DNA of 6,386 nt from Acidobacteriota bacterium (GTDB taxonomy: Bacteria; Acidobacteriota; Thermoanaerobaculia; Multivoradales; JAHEKO01): NCBI GenBank assembly GCA_029861655.1, contig JAOTZA010000188.1, forward strand, positions 1 through 6,386, read 5' to 3'. A program made the translations under genes and the position numbers. The notes below the pieces were generated by a model, which was given only the letters and a program-made list of their open reading frames with translations, searched no databases and was not told the DNA's origin. Every line of letters starts with the position of its first letter. The stretch's first letter is position 1. This document shows positions 4,409 to 6,386 of the stretch, in pieces.

Positions 4409-6079
4409 ATGATCCGTCTGAGAGTAGACCTAAGAGACGCCAATTCCTACGAGCATCTCTTCGAGGGCGAATCGCTCATCATCGGTCGCGCCGGAGCATC
4501 GGATCTTTCGTTGGAGGACCGATTCCTTTCGCGCCAGCATGCCAGGTTGTTCATCCACGAGGGCCAGCTCATGGTGGAGGACCTGGGTTCGCGAAACGGC
4601 ACCAAAGTCAACGGCTCTCAGATCGAAGGCCCGGTACCGATCAAGGCCAGCGACCAAGTCCGGATCTCTAGCAGCACGATCACCATCCTCGAAGACGACA
4701 AGGGCTCGGGCGGCCTCGCGGGTGGTGCCCTGCCTGACGGCACGGTGCTCATTCCTTCCTCAGATCTGCTGACAAAATTCGTCGGCCAGGACGCCGAAGC
4801 GACTCGCGGTGAAGACAACCTGCGTCGCCAGGCGAAACACCTCCGAATCCTCAACGAAGTGCATCAGGCGGTGGCGGGCTCCATCGAGCTCAACCAGCTG
4901 CTCGAACTGATTCTCGATCGCACCTTCGACCACCTCCAGCCCGAACAAGGCGCCATCTTCCTGCTTGGCGACGACGGTGAATACTCCCGAGTCGCAAGCC
5001 GAAGACGCGAGAACCTCGACGACGACTATCTCTATTCGCGTACCCTCGTCAGGCAGGTCTCGGAAGAGGGCCTCGCGGCGCTAGTGCTCGATGCGCAAAC
5101 CGACACGCGTTTTGCCAACGCCGCCAGCATTCTCGACGCGGGAGTTCGCAGTCTGATCGCCGCCCCACTCTCCTATGCCGAGGGCTCGCTGGGCATGATC
5201 GCTCTTAGCTCGCGCCTCCATGTCCGTCAGTTCACGGAGGACGACCTCCAGCTCCTAAGCTCGTTGGCTTCGGTCGGAGCTCTCAGAGTCTGGACACTCT
5301 CTCTGGCCGAGGACGCGGCGGAGCGCCGGCGGATGGAGGGAGAGCTGGAGCTCGCCAGAAAGATTCAGATCGCCCTCTTGCCGGATGACCTTCCCACTTT
5401 CCCGGGTTACAAGATCTGCGCTTTCAACACTCCTTCTCGTGGTGTGTCAGGCGATTTCTATGAAGTCGTGTCGCGGTCGAGCGGCACCGAGTGTGTCCTC
5501 CTTCTCGCCGATGTCTCCGGGAAAGGGATGGCGGCGTCACTTTTGACGGCGACGCTCGAGGCGCTTGCGGCAGGGCCGATTCTGGACGGCCTGGGGCCGG
5601 ATGAGATCTGCAACCGTCTGGGCGTCCTGCTCGAACAGCGGACGCCGCCCGAGCGTTTCGCGACCGCTTTTCTCTCGGTTCTCGAACAATCGTCGGGCTC
5701 GATCACCTACGCGAGTGCCGGCCACAATCCGTGCATTCTCGTCCGCTCCAGCGGCGAGATCGAGAGTCTCGACCGCACCGGGATCCCCTTGGGGCTGTTA
5801 CCGGGCGCAAACTACGAAGCAAAGCGCTGCCAGCTCAACGAAGGCGACACCCTGGTCGTCTATTCCGATGGCATCACCGAAGCGACGAATCCCGACGACG
5901 AGGAGTATGGTCTCGAACGCCTCATCCGCATTTGTATCGAGCGTTGCGGCGAGGATGTCGAGTCGCTCGTCTCGGCCGTCGATAGAGACCTTCACGATTT
6001 CGCTCAGGGTGAGCCATTTGCCGATGACCGTACGATGGTGGTGGTGCGCCGCGACCCTCTTCCGGAGTCCGGCGGCTAG
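4409..6079 (+). CDS. FHA-GAF-SpoIIE/PP2C serine phosphatase (RsbU-like)
   Basis: From ATG 4409 the product has 556 residues and three domains. An FHA domain (about 2-95) keeps its phosphothreonine-binding marks: GR (26-27), SRQH (41-44) and SRNGT (61-65). A GAF sensory domain spans about 140-300. A PP2C/SpoIIE phosphatase domain covers about 310-548, preceded by the helical linker ARKIQIALLP (316-325) typical of RsbU-type enzymes. Likely metal-binding aspartates are D349 (SGDFYE, a variant of GGDFYD), D368 (ADVSGKG), D487 (SDGITEA) and D540 (DDRTMVV). There is no signal peptide or membrane segment, so it should be cytoplasmic. Such phosphatases usually dephosphorylate a STAS-domain anti-anti-sigma protein to release a sigma factor or other effector. 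The FHA domain suggests input from Ser/Thr kinases. An in-frame GTG at 4364 would add 15 low-complexity residues; ATG 4409 starts directly at the first FHA strand but lacks an ideally spaced SD (GGAGG lies 16 nt upstream). The substrate is not visible here. Confidence 0.92.
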   Translation: MIRLRVDLRDANSYEHLFEGESLIIGRAGASDLSLEDRFLSRQHARLFIHEGQLMVEDLGSRNGTKVNGSQIEGPVPIKASDQVRISSSTITILEDDKGSGGLAGGALPDGTVLIPSSDLLTKFVGQDAEATRGEDNLRRQAKHLRILNEVHQAVAGSIELNQLLELILDRTFDHLQPEQGAIFLLGDDGEYSRVASRRRENLDDDYLYSRTLVRQVSEEGLAALVLDAQTDTRFANAASILDAGVRSLIAAPLSYAEGSLGMIALSSRLHVRQFTEDDLQLLSSLASVGALRVWTLSLAEDAAERRRMEGELELARKIQIALLPDDLPTFPGYKICAFNTPSRGVSGDFYEVVSRSSGTECVLLLADVSGKGMAASLLTATLEALAAGPILDGLGPDEICNRLGVLLEQRTPPERFATAFLSVLEQSSGSITYASAGHNPCILVRSSGEIESLDRTGIPLGLLPGANYEAKRCQLNEGDTLVVYSDGITEATNPDDEEYGLERLIRICIERCGEDVESLVSAVDRDLHDFAQGEPFADDRTMVVVRRDPLPESGG

Positions 6080-6085
6080 CCGGAC
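6067..6085 (+). other. GC-rich hairpin across the phosphatase stop codon
   Basis: GTCCGGC (6067-6073) pairs with GCCGGAC (6079-6085) around the loop GGCTA, which contains the first two bases of the TAG stop. No T-tract follows, so it is not a standard terminator. It could affect 3' mRNA stability, or be incidental in GC-rich sequence. Confidence 0.3.
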
Positions 6086-6260
6086 GTCCGCATGGACTCC
6101 CATGGTAGAGTCTGACGGATACTGCAAAGTAGCGCCTGAGTTCGGTCCAATAGAGGCTCGAGCTCTGACTCTCGCGCAAAAGGGGGAAGCGAGGTTGCTC
6201 TGCGCTGGCCGTTTCCCATCGTCTTCATCTTCCACCTTTCCGCCGTGGGCGGCTGATCGT

Positions 6261-6386
6261 ATGCTCAACTCTTGCGATCTCTCGAGGAATCTCTCGTCCC
6301 TCGCCGAGCTGTTCTCCTTTCTGGATCAGCACGTCGAAGCAAACGCTCTCGACGAATCGCAGGCCTTCTGTCTCCAACACGCCGCC
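6261..6386 (+). CDS. Partial RsbW-like HATPase anti-sigma/serine kinase (N-terminus only)
   Basis: A frame open to the right edge gives 42 residues: MLNSCDLSRNLSSLAELF followed by SFLDQHVEANALDESQAF and CLQHAA. The pattern of a polar start, a long helix ending FLDQHVEANALDE, then a second helix QAFCLQHAA, resembles the N-terminus of HATPase_c_2 (RsbW/SpoIIAB) proteins, in which the second helix leads into the ATP-binding N box. That box would lie outside the window, so the call rests on helix pattern and on the RsbU-like neighbour 181 bp upstream in the same direction. The start is uncertain: no clear SD precedes ATG 6261, and the same frame is open back to ATG 6102, though the extra 53 residues look non-coding (a run of serines, no family resemblance). 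If correct, it would phosphorylate a STAS protein that the phosphatase dephosphorylates. Confidence 0.55.
   Translation, partial: MLNSCDLSRNLSSLAELFSFLDQHVEANALDESQAFCLQHAA

Noticed and set aside
1..6386. CRISPR arrays, riboswitches, rRNA or replication-origin motifs
   Set aside because: No regularly spaced repeats, conserved aptamer cores, rRNA segments or DnaA-box clusters were seen on either strand.

Overview
This is a GC-rich bacterial window with a housekeeping core, seryl-tRNA synthetase (serS) and a tRNA-Ser, surrounded by accessory DNA. Codon use, GC content and the FHA-GAF-SpoIIE phosphatase architecture would fit an Acidobacteriota-like or other environmental high-GC lineage. That placement is inference; no taxonomic marker beyond serS is present.

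Layout, left to right. Positions 1-300 hold no convincing gene, only a structured inverted repeat near the left edge. A short minus-strand remnant of a tyrosine-recombinase integrase (about 301-381) follows, lying directly beyond the 3' end of a minus-strand tRNA-Ser(UGA) at 405-494. This is the classic arrangement of a decayed element integrated at a tRNA gene. A minus-strand toxin-antitoxin operon comes next: a MazF/PemK-type toxin (534-869) overlaps the 3' end of a ribbon-helix-helix antitoxin (856-1092), and a perfect 18-bp palindrome lies just upstream as a likely operator. A small two-helix membrane protein (1176-1382) and a complete serS (1538-2818) follow, also on the minus strand.

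An apparently intact insertion sequence of the IS1202/ISNCY type lies between serS and the next gene. Its transposase keeps all three DDE residues. I place the element at about 2873-4235 because both ends start with TGT and each carries two tandem copies of a related 17-bp unit. No target-site duplication is visible. The insertion leaves only 54 bp of native sequence upstream of the serS start codon. An 8-bp inverted repeat just before the transposase start could mask its ribosome binding site.

On the plus strand, 4409-6079 encodes an FHA-GAF-SpoIIE/PP2C serine phosphatase (RsbU-like). A frame open at the right edge (6261-6386) resembles the N-terminus of an RsbW-type HATPase anti-sigma kinase. 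Together they suggest a partner-switching signalling module that continues outside the window.

I found no clearly new biological system. The points most worth checking are the bipartite IS ends, the possible translational masking of the transposase, the integrase scar at tRNA-Ser, and the phosphatase/kinase pair at the right edge.
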